DNA of 18,349 nucleotides, taken from positions 1-18,349 of the forward strand of contig CBFHYJ010000030.1 in assembly GCA_965659945.1 (NCBI GenBank). Reading direction: 5' to 3'. Shown here piece by piece: positions 1 to 8,012 of the stretch. The position numbers were made by a program, and so were the translations under genes. The notes below the pieces were generated by a model. That model searched no databases. It saw only the letters and a program-made list of their open reading frames with translations, and was not told the DNA's origin. This DNA comes from VMDJ01 sp965659945 (GTDB lineage: Bacteria > Pseudomonadota > Gammaproteobacteria > Chromatiales > Chromatiaceae). Each line of letters opens with the position of its first letter. The stretch's first letter is position 1.

Positions 1-400
1 CGGGGCCTGTTGCGCTATTGATTGTGGCGCTTTAGATGACACGCAGATCCATGATGGTGTAAAGCTAGATAATCATATTCATGTTGCGCATAACTGCGTG
101 ATTGGTGAGAACACCGCGATTGCGGCAAATACGGGCATCGCGGGTTCGACCAAAATCGGTGCGAACTGCACGATAGCTGGCATGGTAGGAATCATTGGGC
201 ATCTTGAGATTGCTGATGGCACACATGTATCTGCTACTAGCACGGTGACTAAGAGTATTCGCAAGGCAGGGGCATACACTGGTACTATTCCTGTCCAAAA
301 TCATGACGAGTGGCGCAAAAATGTTGCTCGACTGAAACAGCTAGATGATATGGCTCGACGTATCAAAGCCCTTGAAAAGGCATTGGCTGATAAAGACTGA
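1..400 (+). CDS. lpxD: LpxD, UDP-3-O-acylglucosamine N-acyltransferase (3' part)
   Basis: The gene is cut by the left window edge; the frame starts at base 2 and ends with TGA at 398-400, leaving about 132 residues. LpxD adds the N-linked 3-hydroxyacyl chain to UDP-3-O-acyl-glucosamine, the third step of lipid A synthesis, in the cytoplasm with acyl-ACP as donor. The visible part is a left-handed beta-helix made of hexapeptide repeats (for example IGENTAIAANTGIAGSTKIG), followed by a C-terminal helix (DDMARRIKALEKAL). The VAHNCVIG and GIIGHLEI segments contain the two histidines that align with E. coli H239 (catalytic) and H276. The usual TIDRGAL motif reads AIDCGALDD here. fabZ follows directly, the normal gammaproteobacterial order. 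Identification is secure despite the truncation. Confidence 0.95.
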   Translation, partial: GACCAIDCGALDDTQIHDGVKLDNHIHVAHNCVIGENTAIAANTGIAGSTKIGANCTIAGMVGIIGHLEIADGTHVSATSTVTKSIRKAGAYTGTIPVQNHDEWRKNVARLKQLDDMARRIKALEKALADKD

Positions 401-404
401 ACCT

Positions 405-420
405 GCATCACGCGTGATGC
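405..420. repeat. Perfect 16-bp palindrome between lpxD and fabZ
   Basis: GCATCACGCGTGATGC is a perfect inverted repeat just after the lpxD stop and directly before the GAGGAG Shine-Dalgarno-like sequence of fabZ. As RNA it could form a 6-bp stem (GCATCA/TGATGC) with a CGCG loop. No T-run follows, so it is not an intrinsic terminator. It could be an RNA processing or translation element or a protein-binding site; its role is unknown. Confidence 0.5.
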
Positions 421-442
421 TTTGAGGAGTTTGACTGGAACA

Positions 443-871
443 ATGGATATCAAAAAGATTACGAGCTTATTGCCACATCGCTACCCATTCCTGTTGGTAG
501 ATCGTGTGGTTGAAGTTGAGCCTGGTCAGCGTCTCTTGGGTTACAAAAATGTCACTATTAATGAGCCATTCTTCCAAGGCCACTTTCCTGAAAAGCCAGT
601 CATGCCTGGCGTGCTTATTATTGAAGCCTTGGCTCAAGCAACAGGTTTGCTAGCGATGGAAAGTGAAGATGTTGCCGGTAAAGCGATCTACTACTTGGTG
701 GGTGTGGATAAAGCCCGCTTTAAGCGTCCGGTTGTACCTGGTGATCAGTTGATGCTTGAGGTGGAAGTGTTAAAACAACGCCGTGGTATTTGGACATTCA
801 GCGGTAAAGGTACCGTCGATGGCCAGGTTTGCGCTTCGGCTGAGATCATGTGTACCGCTCGAGATCTCTAA
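443..871 (+). CDS. fabZ: FabZ, 3-hydroxyacyl-ACP dehydratase
   Basis: FabZ dehydrates (3R)-3-hydroxyacyl-ACP to trans-2-enoyl-ACP in fatty-acid elongation and competes with LpxA and LpxD for 3-hydroxyacyl-ACP. The 142-residue product has the single hot-dog domain of the family, the LLPHRYPFLLVDRV signature (9-22), and the catalytic pair His47 (GHFPEKPVMPG) and Glu61 (IIEALAQ). RFKRPVVPGDQL is another family hallmark. I chose ATG 443 because the protein then starts MDIKKI, like Pseudomonas FabZ. An in-frame TTG at 422 would add seven residues but has no Shine-Dalgarno. GAGGAG at 424-429 lies 13 bases before the ATG, a rather long spacing. One base separates the stop from lpxA. Confidence 0.97.
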   Translation: MDIKKITSLLPHRYPFLLVDRVVEVEPGQRLLGYKNVTINEPFFQGHFPEKPVMPGVLIIEALAQATGLLAMESEDVAGKAIYYLVGVDKARFKRPVVPGDQLMLEVEVLKQRRGIWTFSGKGTVDGQVCASAEIMCTARDL

Positions 872-872
872 G

Positions 873-1643
873 ATGATCGATCCAAAAGCGGTAATTGATC
901 CCGCTGCGGAAATAGATGAAAACGTTACCATCGGTCCTTTTACTGTGATTGGTCCGGGTGTTCGTATAGGTGCTGGAACCAATATCGGTTCGCACGTAGT
1001 GATTAAAGGTGAAACGACGATCGGTCGTGATAACCGTTTTTTTCAGTTCTCATCTATCGGTGAGAATCCTCAAGATAAAAAATATGCTGGTGAAGTCACC
1101 TATCTAACCATTGGTGATAACAATGTCTTTCGAGAGTTTTGCACCGTTAATCGTGGCACAACCCAAGATGGCGGTGTGACCTCTATTGGCAGTGACAACC
1201 TTTTTATGGCCTATACGCATGTGGCACATGATTGTCATATCGGTGACCACATCATTATGGCGAATGCCGCATCTCTTGGCGGGCATGTCCATATCGGTGA
1301 TTGGGCTATCTTAGGTGGCTTCTCTATGGTGCATCAGTTTGGTCGAATTGGTGCGCATGCTTTCTGTGGTATGGGAAGTGTTATCAATAAAGATGTTCCG
1401 CCATATGTGATGGTTAACGGTCAGCCAGTTAAACCACATGGTATTAATAGTGAAGGCCTTAAGCGCCGTGATTTCTCGGATGAGCAGATTATTACAATCA
1501 AGCGCGCTTATAAAACTTTATATACAAAAGGTCTGCGCTTAAGTGAGGCAACCGAAGTCTTGCGTGAGATGGCGGCGAATGAGTCAGCACTCAAGCCATT
1601 ATTGGACTTCATAGATCTGAGCGATCGCACTATCGTGCGTTAA
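873..1643 (+). CDS. lpxA: LpxA, UDP-GlcNAc 3-O-acyltransferase
   Basis: LpxA catalyses the first step of lipid A synthesis, moving a 3-hydroxyacyl chain from ACP to O-3 of UDP-GlcNAc in the cytoplasm. The 256-residue product (E. coli 262) is a left-handed beta-helix of hexapeptide repeats up to about residue 185, followed by a helical C-terminus starting near GLKRRDFS. His119 in THVAHDC aligns with the catalytic His125 of E. coli. Met167 (FCGMGS) aligns with E. coli Gly173, the acyl-chain ruler; Pseudomonas aeruginosa also has Met there and uses C10 chains, so a 3-OH-C10 preference is inferred. ATG 873 begins one base after the fabZ TAA and gives the canonical MIDPKAVIDP start; the frame stays open upstream only inside fabZ. 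Translation is probably coupled to fabZ. Confidence 0.97.
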   Translation: MIDPKAVIDPAAEIDENVTIGPFTVIGPGVRIGAGTNIGSHVVIKGETTIGRDNRFFQFSSIGENPQDKKYAGEVTYLTIGDNNVFREFCTVNRGTTQDGGVTSIGSDNLFMAYTHVAHDCHIGDHIIMANAASLGGHVHIGDWAILGGFSMVHQFGRIGAHAFCGMGSVINKDVPPYVMVNGQPVKPHGINSEGLKRRDFSDEQIITIKRAYKTLYTKGLRLSEATEVLREMAANESALKPLLDFIDLSDRTIVR

Positions 1644-1645
1644 TT

Positions 1646-2803
1646 ATGTCATCAGGGCTGCGAATAGCAATTGTTGCAGCTGAGCCCTCAGGTGATTTGT
1701 TGGGCGCAGGACTGATGCGTGCCATTAAAGCTCGACATCCGAATGTTTCCTTTGAGGGTGTTGGTGGTTCTCAGATGTTGCAAGAAGGTATCGAATCCTT
1801 TGAGCCACTTGAAACCCTATCGGTGATGGGTTTGGTTGAGGTGCTCAAGCATTTACCACGACTGCTTAAGCTTCGTAAGCGTCTTTTTCAGAAATGGCTT
1901 TCTAATCCGCCTGATCTTTTCATTGGTATCGATGCACCTGACTTCAATCTTGGTTTAGAAACAGCCTTAAAAGATAAGGGCATCAAAACGCTACATTATG
2001 TCTGCCCGACGGTGTGGGCATGGCGAGAGAAGCGCGTTAAAAAAATCAAAGCGGCGGTTGATGGCTTGCTAGCTATATTACCTTTTGAGCCTGCCTTTTT
2101 AGCTAAGCATGATGTGAAAGCAACCTATGTAGGTCATACCTTGGCTCAATCGATGTCTGTAGAACCTAATCAGCTCGCTGCAAGGGCTAGTTGTGGCTTA
2201 TCTAAAGATGGACCAGTACTCGCTATCTTGCCAGGTAGTCGGGGAGGTGAGGTTTCAAAGCTAATACAACCGTTTTTGAATGCCGCCCAGCAATGCCAAG
2301 AAGATATTCAGGGATTGCAGTTTGTCATACCCGCGGCAAATCAAACGCTTCAGCGCTTGATAGAAGATAAGCTCATTCAACATGATCTGCCGGCTAAGGT
2401 CGTTGTGCAAGATACGCAGAGCGCACTTGCGGCAGCTGATGTGGTGTTGTGTGCATCCGGCACGGCAACGCTTGAAGGTTTACTATCGAAGCGCCCAATG
2501 GTGATCGGATATAAATTGCATTGGCTGACCTTCGCGATTATCAAATGGTTCAAATTGATGAAGATTAAGCACTATGCCTTAGCCAATATTATTAGTGGTG
2601 AGGTTTTGGCGCCTGAGTTTATTCAAAATGACTGCACGCCGAATGCTTTGGCGAATGAAGTTATGCGTTTCTTTAAAGATGAAAATCTGCGTCAGACTAT
2701 TGCACAACGTTATACCGATATTCATCGAGAAATGATGGTGGATACTGATCGTTTAATTGCCGATGCGGTTGATGATGTGTTACAGCTGAAGGTTAATGCG
2801 TAA
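1646..2803 (+). CDS. lpxB: LpxB, lipid-A-disaccharide synthase
   Basis: LpxB is a GT19 glycosyltransferase. It condenses lipid X with UDP-2,3-diacylglucosamine into the beta-1,6 lipid A disaccharide at the inner face of the cytoplasmic membrane. The 385-residue length matches the family (E. coli 382). Visible hallmarks are AAEPSGDLLGAGLM (11-24), GIDAPDFN (from 94), HYVCPTVWAWREKRVKKI and ILPGSRGGEV. Glu13 and Asp96 correspond to residues reported as functionally important (E15 and D98) in the Haemophilus enzyme. The start lies two bases after the lpxA stop without a clear Shine-Dalgarno, which suggests coupling. The stop overlaps the rnhB start in TAATG. Confidence 0.97.
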   Translation: MSSGLRIAIVAAEPSGDLLGAGLMRAIKARHPNVSFEGVGGSQMLQEGIESFEPLETLSVMGLVEVLKHLPRLLKLRKRLFQKWLSNPPDLFIGIDAPDFNLGLETALKDKGIKTLHYVCPTVWAWREKRVKKIKAAVDGLLAILPFEPAFLAKHDVKATYVGHTLAQSMSVEPNQLAARASCGLSKDGPVLAILPGSRGGEVSKLIQPFLNAAQQCQEDIQGLQFVIPAANQTLQRLIEDKLIQHDLPAKVVVQDTQSALAAADVVLCASGTATLEGLLSKRPMVIGYKLHWLTFAIIKWFKLMKIKHYALANIISGEVLAPEFIQNDCTPNALANEVMRFFKDENLRQTIAQRYTDIHREMMVDTDRLIADAVDDVLQLKVNA

Positions 2804-3369
2804 TGTGGATTTGTGGTGTTGATGAAGTCGGTCGTGGCCCATTAGCGGGCGCTGTGGTCACAGCGGCCGTCATTCTTGATCCTGATAACCCGATTGAAGG
2901 TTTGGCGGATTCAAAAAAGCTCAGCGAAAAGAAACGTGATCGTTTGTTTGATGAGATCCAAGCTAAAGCAAAGGCATGGGCCATTGGTCGCGCTGAAGTG
3001 GAAGAGATCGATCAGCTCAATATCTTACAGGCAACATTTCTGGCGATGCGTCGAGCAGTCGAGGGTTTGCCGTTACCTCCTCATAAAGCCTTAATTGATG
3101 GCAATAAAATCCCACCGGATTTGTCTTGTCCTGCAGAAGCCATTGTTGGTGGTGATGATTCAGAAGCCTGTATTGCGGCAGCGTCAATTTTGGCCAAAGT
3201 GACCCGAGATCGAGAGATGGTCGAGTTGGCTAAAAAGTATCCGGGTTATGGGCTCGAAAAGCACAAGGGATACCCAACCAAGGTGCATATTGAGGCACTT
3301 AAAAATCAAGGGGTTAGCGATATCCATCGCCGATCTTTTGGTCCGGTGAAGCGTTTACTGGAAGGCTAG
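2803..3369 (+). CDS. rnhB: RNase HII
   Basis: RNase HII cuts the RNA strand of RNA-DNA hybrids and starts ribonucleotide excision repair at single ribonucleotides left in DNA. The 188-residue protein has the N-terminal GVDEVGRGPLAG motif with catalytic Asp7 and Glu8, Asp99 in ALIDGNK, and Asp118 in VGGDD, completing the DEDD metal site. The AAASILAKVTRDREM block (from 126) and the KHKGYPTKVH segment are also typical. ATG 2803 overlaps the lpxB stop by one base, with AAGG at 2789-2792 as a possible Shine-Dalgarno. Its place between lpxB and dnaE is conserved in gammaproteobacteria. Confidence 0.97.
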   Translation: MWICGVDEVGRGPLAGAVVTAAVILDPDNPIEGLADSKKLSEKKRDRLFDEIQAKAKAWAIGRAEVEEIDQLNILQATFLAMRRAVEGLPLPPHKALIDGNKIPPDLSCPAEAIVGGDDSEACIAAASILAKVTRDREMVELAKKYPGYGLEKHKGYPTKVHIEALKNQGVSDIHRRSFGPVKRLLEG

Positions 3370-3393
3370 ATCAGAGGTCGGTATCCTCCGTCT

Positions 3394-6300
3394 ATGTCCA
3401 CGCAGTTCGTCCATCTTCATGTCCATTCCGAGTTCTCACTGGTTGATGGTGTTGCTCGTATTAAGCCCTTGGTTGCAGAGGTGGCAAAGCAGGGGGTGCC
3501 AGCGATTGCGCTGACCGATCAATCCAACATGTTCGCCTTAGTGCGCTTTTTTACTGCGGCGGTAAATGCAGGTGTAAAACCGATTTGCGGCGTGGATTTA
3601 CTAATACGTAATCCGGATGATGCTAACAAGCCTTTCCAGCTGGTCTTATTGATTCAAAATGCTATCGGTTATCGACGCCTCACTGAGTTGGTGTCGCGTA
3701 GTTATCGCGAAGGACAACACCTTGGCTTGCCGATGGTCGATATGGATTGGCTAAGCAAAGAAAGCTGCGATGGTTTGATTGCTTTGTCTGGCTCGTCTCG
3801 CGGCGATGTTGGCATTGCCTTATTGGCAGGTAATCAAGCCCTTGCTAAATCACGTGCTAAACACTGGGCATCCATCTTTGAAGATCGTTACTACTTACAA
3901 TTAGTACGCACAGGTCGAGCTGATGAAGAAGAATGCTTGCATCAAAGTGTTGCGTTAGCTGATGCCTTATCTCTTCCAGTGGTGGCTACCAATGCGGTGT
4001 GTTTCATAAAGGCAGATGATTTTAATGCGCATGAAGTGCGTGTATGTATTCGTGATGGCCGTGCATTAGATGATCCTCGTCGACCGCATCTTTATTCTGA
4101 AGAACAATATTTGCGCTCACCTGAAGAGATGGTCGCGTTGTTCGAGGATGTTCCAGAAGCCATTGAGAACACCATTGAGATTGCTAAACGATGTAGTTTG
4201 GATTTGGTATTAGGCAAAAACTTTTTGCCAGATTATCCAGTTCCAGAAGGTATGAGTATTGGGGATTTCTTAGCGCAGGAATCACGAAAAGGACTAGATT
4301 CGCGTTTGCAGCGAATTTTTGATCCAAGGGCTGATGACTTTGAAGAGAAAGCAAAACCTTATCGCGAACGCTTAGAAATTGAACTCGATGTAATCAATGG
4401 CATGGGGTTTCCGGGTTACTTCTTGATCGTTGCGGACTTCATTCGATGGGCTAAAGACAATGCTGTACCGGTTGGCCCGGGTCGTGGCTCTGGTGCAGGT
4501 TCGTTGGTTGCCTATGCACTAAATATTACTGACCTTGATCCGCTCGAGTTGGATTTGCTGTTTGAGCGATTCTTGAATCCAGAGCGTGTCTCCATGCCCG
4601 ACTTTGATGTCGACTTTTGCATGGATAAGCGAGATCAAGTTATCAGCTATGTCGCGCGGACCTATGGGCGTGATTCGGTGTCGCAAATCATCACCTTTGG
4701 CTCGATGGCAGCAAAAGCTGTGGTGCGAGATGTGGGCCGTGTGTTGGGCCACCCTTATGGCTTTACCGATCGCGTGGCAAAAATGATTCCCCCCGATCTT
4801 GGTATGACGCTAACTAAAGCGTTAGAAGAATCTGAGGATCTTGCCGCAGCCTACAAAGATGATGAAGAGGTCACCCAGCTTATTGATATGGCGCTTCAGC
4901 TTGAGGGTTTGGCGCGTAATGCGGGTAAGCACGCCGGTGGTGTTGTTATCTCTCCCGGTAACCTGACCGATTTCTCGCCGCTCTATTGTGAAGCGGATGG
5001 CACTAACCTGGTTACCCAGTATGACAAGGATGATGTTGAAGCTGCTGGCTTAGTGAAGTTCGATTTCTTGGGTCTACGAACTTTAACCATTATCGATTGG
5101 GCACTTGAGACGATTAACCGCGAGCGTCAACAAAAGGGTGAGTCAATCATCGAGATTGATCGTATCCCGCTAGATGATTCTAAATGCTTTGATTTGCTGA
5201 AGAGTGCAGAAACCACTGCGGTCTTTCAGCTTGAATCGGATGGCATGAAGCAGCTGATTAGTAAGCTTCAGCCAGACTGCTTTGACGACATCATCGCATT
5301 GGTTGCTTTGTTCCGTCCTGGTCCATTGCAATCAGGCATGGTAGATAACTTTATTAACCGAAAGCACGGTCGTGAAGAAGTCTCATATCCGGATGTGCAT
5401 TATCAACATGATTGTTTAAAGCCGATTCTTGAATCGACCTATGGGGTCATCTTGTATCAAGAGCAGGTCATGCAGATCGCTCAGGTGATGGCAGGTTATA
5501 GCTTGGGTGGTGCTGACTTACTTCGTCGTGCGATGGGTAAGAAAAAGCCTGAAGAGATGGCTAAGCAGCGTGCGGTTTTTGAGGAAGGATCTAAAGAAAA
5601 CGACATCGATCCTAACTTGGCGATGAAGATCTTCGACTTGGTAGAAAAGTTTGCTGGTTATGGTTTTAACAAGTCGCACTCGGCAGCCTATGCACTGGTG
5701 TCATATCAAACTCTTTGGCTAAAGACGCATTATCCAGCGGCTTTCATGGCGGCTGTGTTGTCCTCTGATATGGAGAACACCGACAAGGTGGTTAATTTCA
5801 TTGAAGAATGTCGCTCAATGGGGCTTGAAGTTCAGCCGCCTGATGTGAATCGTTCTTTCTATCGCTTTACCGTTGATGGTGATGCCACGGTGATTTATGG
5901 CTTAGGTGCCATAAAAGGGGTTGGTGAAGGTGCGATTGAAGGCTTTGTTGAAGCGCGTCAATCAGGTGAATTCAAAGATATCTTTGATCTGTGTCGTCGA
6001 ATTGATCTAAAGCGTGCCAACCGCCGTACCCTTGAATCACTCATTCGCGCCGGCGCACTCGATCGGATTGGTGTGAACCGCGCAAGCTTGATGGCGCAGC
6101 TACCACTCGCACTTAAGGTGGCTGAAAAACACGAAGCCGACCAAGCAGCAGGAATGATAGATATGTTTGGTGATGCTGTCGCAGAACCTGATCCAAGCTT
6201 GGGAGTAGAGCTCGAAGACCTTGAAGAGTGGGATGAACAAATTCGTCTTCAAGGCGAAAAAGAAACGCTCGGATTATTCCTCACCGGTCACCCGATGGAT

Positions 6301-6963
6301 CGATACATTCCTGACTTAAGTGGTCTGGTGAGTAGTCGAATTGCTAAGTTATCTTTAGATGATGTTTCGGGCACACGTAATCGTCGGGGTGGGAAAAAGG
6401 TCAAGATTGCCGGTTTAGTTGTAGCGGTAGCGTGTCGTAATACGCAGCGTGGTCAGATGGCTTCGGTGTTACTGGATGATAAATCGGGTCGTATTGAATC
6501 GACGTTGTTTAGCGAGACCTATGAACACTATCGTGATGCGATCGGTACGGATGCTTTGCTAGTTGTAGAAGGCTCTCTAGTGCCAGATGAATATCGTGGT
6601 GGTTTGTCCTTGCGTGTCGATACTGTCGAATCACTCGATGACTATTGGCAAGCAAGTTGCCAAGGCATGTTGATTGAGATTAATGAGTCGATGATGCGAA
6701 GTCAGGGCATTGCCTCAATGGATGTTATCAGTCAGCTTAAAGAGTACCTTTCCCTTCATGCAGGTGGTGCCTGTCGAGTTACCGTATCGTACCAGCGAAT
6801 GGATGCCTCAGTGAGATTACGCCTAGGTGATCAGTGGAGTCTCAAGGTTAATCACGATCTTTTACGCCAATTACGTAAATGGTTGGGAGAAGAGGCTGTG
6901 AAGATACGTATGGGGGTTCCTGGTACCGAGATCACGACCTCGCCGGAATCGGAAATGGCCTAA
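3394..6963 (+). CDS. dnaE: DnaE, DNA polymerase III alpha subunit
   Basis: This is the replicative polymerase subunit of the Pol III core, 1189 residues against 1160 in E. coli. It starts with the PHP domain (FVHLHVHSEFSLVDG), followed by the palm. The catalytic aspartates are visible: Asp403 and Asp405 in MPDFDVDFCMDKRD and Asp557 in KFDFLGL. GPGRGSGAGSLVAYAL and NAGKHAGGVVISP are family hallmarks. A helix-hairpin-helix region lies around AIKGVGEGAIEGFVEA, and an OB-fold around VKIAGLVVAVACRN. The clamp-binding site expected near 921-925 reads MIDMF, with Met where E. coli has Gln (QADMF). ATG 3394 is preceded by a pyrimidine-rich stretch; the only purine-rich candidate, GAGG at 3374-3377, is 16 bases away and could pair with CCTC at 3385-3388. 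Confidence 0.98.
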   Translation: MSTQFVHLHVHSEFSLVDGVARIKPLVAEVAKQGVPAIALTDQSNMFALVRFFTAAVNAGVKPICGVDLLIRNPDDANKPFQLVLLIQNAIGYRRLTELVSRSYREGQHLGLPMVDMDWLSKESCDGLIALSGSSRGDVGIALLAGNQALAKSRAKHWASIFEDRYYLQLVRTGRADEEECLHQSVALADALSLPVVATNAVCFIKADDFNAHEVRVCIRDGRALDDPRRPHLYSEEQYLRSPEEMVALFEDVPEAIENTIEIAKRCSLDLVLGKNFLPDYPVPEGMSIGDFLAQESRKGLDSRLQRIFDPRADDFEEKAKPYRERLEIELDVINGMGFPGYFLIVADFIRWAKDNAVPVGPGRGSGAGSLVAYALNITDLDPLELDLLFERFLNPERVSMPDFDVDFCMDKRDQVISYVARTYGRDSVSQIITFGSMAAKAVVRDVGRVLGHPYGFTDRVAKMIPPDLGMTLTKALEESEDLAAAYKDDEEVTQLIDMALQLEGLARNAGKHAGGVVISPGNLTDFSPLYCEADGTNLVTQYDKDDVEAAGLVKFDFLGLRTLTIIDWALETINRERQQKGESIIEIDRIPLDDSKCFDLLKSAETTAVFQLESDGMKQLISKLQPDCFDDIIALVALFRPGPLQSGMVDNFINRKHGREEVSYPDVHYQHDCLKPILESTYGVILYQEQVMQIAQVMAGYSLGGADLLRRAMGKKKPEEMAKQRAVFEEGSKENDIDPNLAMKIFDLVEKFAGYGFNKSHSAAYALVSYQTLWLKTHYPAAFMAAVLSSDMENTDKVVNFIEECRSMGLEVQPPDVNRSFYRFTVDGDATVIYGLGAIKGVGEGAIEGFVEARQSGEFKDIFDLCRRIDLKRANRRTLESLIRAGALDRIGVNRASLMAQLPLALKVAEKHEADQAAGMIDMFGDAVAEPDPSLGVELEDLEEWDEQIRLQGEKETLGLFLTGHPMDRYIPDLSGLVSSRIAKLSLDDVSGTRNRRGGKKVKIAGLVVAVACRNTQRGQMASVLLDDKSGRIESTLFSETYEHYRDAIGTDALLVVEGSLVPDEYRGGLSLRVDTVESLDDYWQASCQGMLIEINESMMRSQGIASMDVISQLKEYLSLHAGGACRVTVSYQRMDASVRLRLGDQWSLKVNHDLLRQLRKWLGEEAVKIRMGVPGTEITTSPESEMA

Positions 6964-7015
6964 AGGGTCAGTAAAAAGTAGATTGCATTTGAGCGCAGAT
7001 AGGATCACTTTGCGT

Positions 7016-7021
7016 TATAAT
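7016..7021 (+). promoter_or_regulatory. Candidate -10 box upstream of accA
   Basis: A perfect TATAAT lies 35 bases before the accA start, in the 92-bp gap after dnaE. This is the largest gap in the first block, so an internal promoter is plausible there. No good -35 hexamer is found at 16-18 bp spacing (the region around 6993-6998 reads GCGCAG), and there is no extended -10 TG. The element is therefore uncertain. Confidence 0.35.
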
Positions 7022-7055
7022 TGACGCATTATCAGTACTCATAGAGTTTCGTCTA

Positions 7056-8012
7056 ATGAACTTAGATTTTCTAGATTTCGAACAGCCCATTGCTGAGCTT
7101 GAAGCCAAGATTGAAGAGCTTCGTTTGGTGGGATCGGATGCTGAGATCAATATCCAAGACGAAATCGATAAGCTGACCTCGAAAAGTCAAAAGCTCACCG
7201 AATCTATCTTTACCAAATTAACCCCTTGGCAAATCTCTCAACTCTCTCGTCACCCGCTGCGTCCTTATACGCAGGATTATATCGATGCGATTGTTGATGA
7301 TTTTGAAGAACTACACGGTGATCGTGCTTATGCGGATGATCGCGCGATCATTGGTGGCTTGGGTCGTATTGGTGAAAAAGCAGTTATGATCATTGGCCAT
7401 CAGAAAGGCCGTGATACTAAAGAAAAGATTCATCGTAACTTTGGTATGCCTCGTCCTGAGGGCTACCGTAAAGCGTTGCGTTTAATGAAGACGGCTGAGC
7501 GTTTCAATTTACCTGTGATTACCTTTATCGACACTCCTGGGGCTTATCCAGGCATTGGTGCAGAAGAGCGTGGTCAGAGTGAAGCGATTGCGCGTAACTT
7601 GTTTGAGATGGCGGGTCTTCGTACGCCAATCATTGCGACTGTTATTGGTGAAGGTGGCTCCGGTGGTGCCTTAGCTATTGGTGTGGCCGATCGTGTGATG
7701 ATGATGCAGTACAGTACTTATTCCGTTATCTCGCCAGAAGGTTGTGCTTCCATCTTATGGAAGAGTGCAGAGAAGGCCTCTATTGCAGCAGAGGCGATGT
7801 CGATTACCTCGAAAGATCTCAAAGGCCATGAGCTTATCGATGAGATCGTACCTGAGCCATTAGGCGGTGCTCATCGTGATCCTAAAGCAGCTGCGCGTAA
7901 CCTTAAGGCCTCATTAATTGAAGCGATTAACGGCCTTAGCGATGTCGCAACGGATCGTTTGCTCGATTCACGTTATCAACGTCTGATGTCTTACGGCGTC
8001 GTTGTCGAATAA
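7056..8012 (+). CDS. accA: AccA, acetyl-CoA carboxylase carboxyltransferase alpha subunit
   Basis: AccA pairs with AccD in the carboxyltransferase that moves CO2 from carboxybiotin to acetyl-CoA, giving malonyl-CoA for fatty-acid synthesis. The 318 residues match the E. coli length (319). The N-terminus (LDFEQPIAELEAKIEELRL) is the typical helical start. It is followed by the crotonase-like core with ELHGDRAYADD, GHQKGRDTKEK, TFIDTPGAYPG and the glycine-rich GEGGSGGALAIG (near residue 200), then SVISPEGCASILW. As expected, no zinc finger is present, because that sits in AccD. The Shine-Dalgarno is weak (AGAG near 7043). The TAA is followed at once by the tilS start. Confidence 0.98.
   Translation: MNLDFLDFEQPIAELEAKIEELRLVGSDAEINIQDEIDKLTSKSQKLTESIFTKLTPWQISQLSRHPLRPYTQDYIDAIVDDFEELHGDRAYADDRAIIGGLGRIGEKAVMIIGHQKGRDTKEKIHRNFGMPRPEGYRKALRLMKTAERFNLPVITFIDTPGAYPGIGAEERGQSEAIARNLFEMAGLRTPIIATVIGEGGSGGALAIGVADRVMMMQYSTYSVISPEGCASILWKSAEKASIAAEAMSITSKDLKGHELIDEIVPEPLGGAHRDPKAAARNLKASLIEAINGLSDVATDRLLDSRYQRLMSYGVVVE

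Noticed and set aside
422..442. TTG at 422 as the fabZ start
   Set aside because: It has no Shine-Dalgarno upstream, and the extra seven residues are absent from the Pseudomonas-type FabZ N-terminus; ATG 443 fits better.
783..872. Upstream start for lpxA inside fabZ
   Set aside because: The canonical LpxA N-terminus begins at ATG 873; the extra 30 codons only mirror fabZ in another frame.
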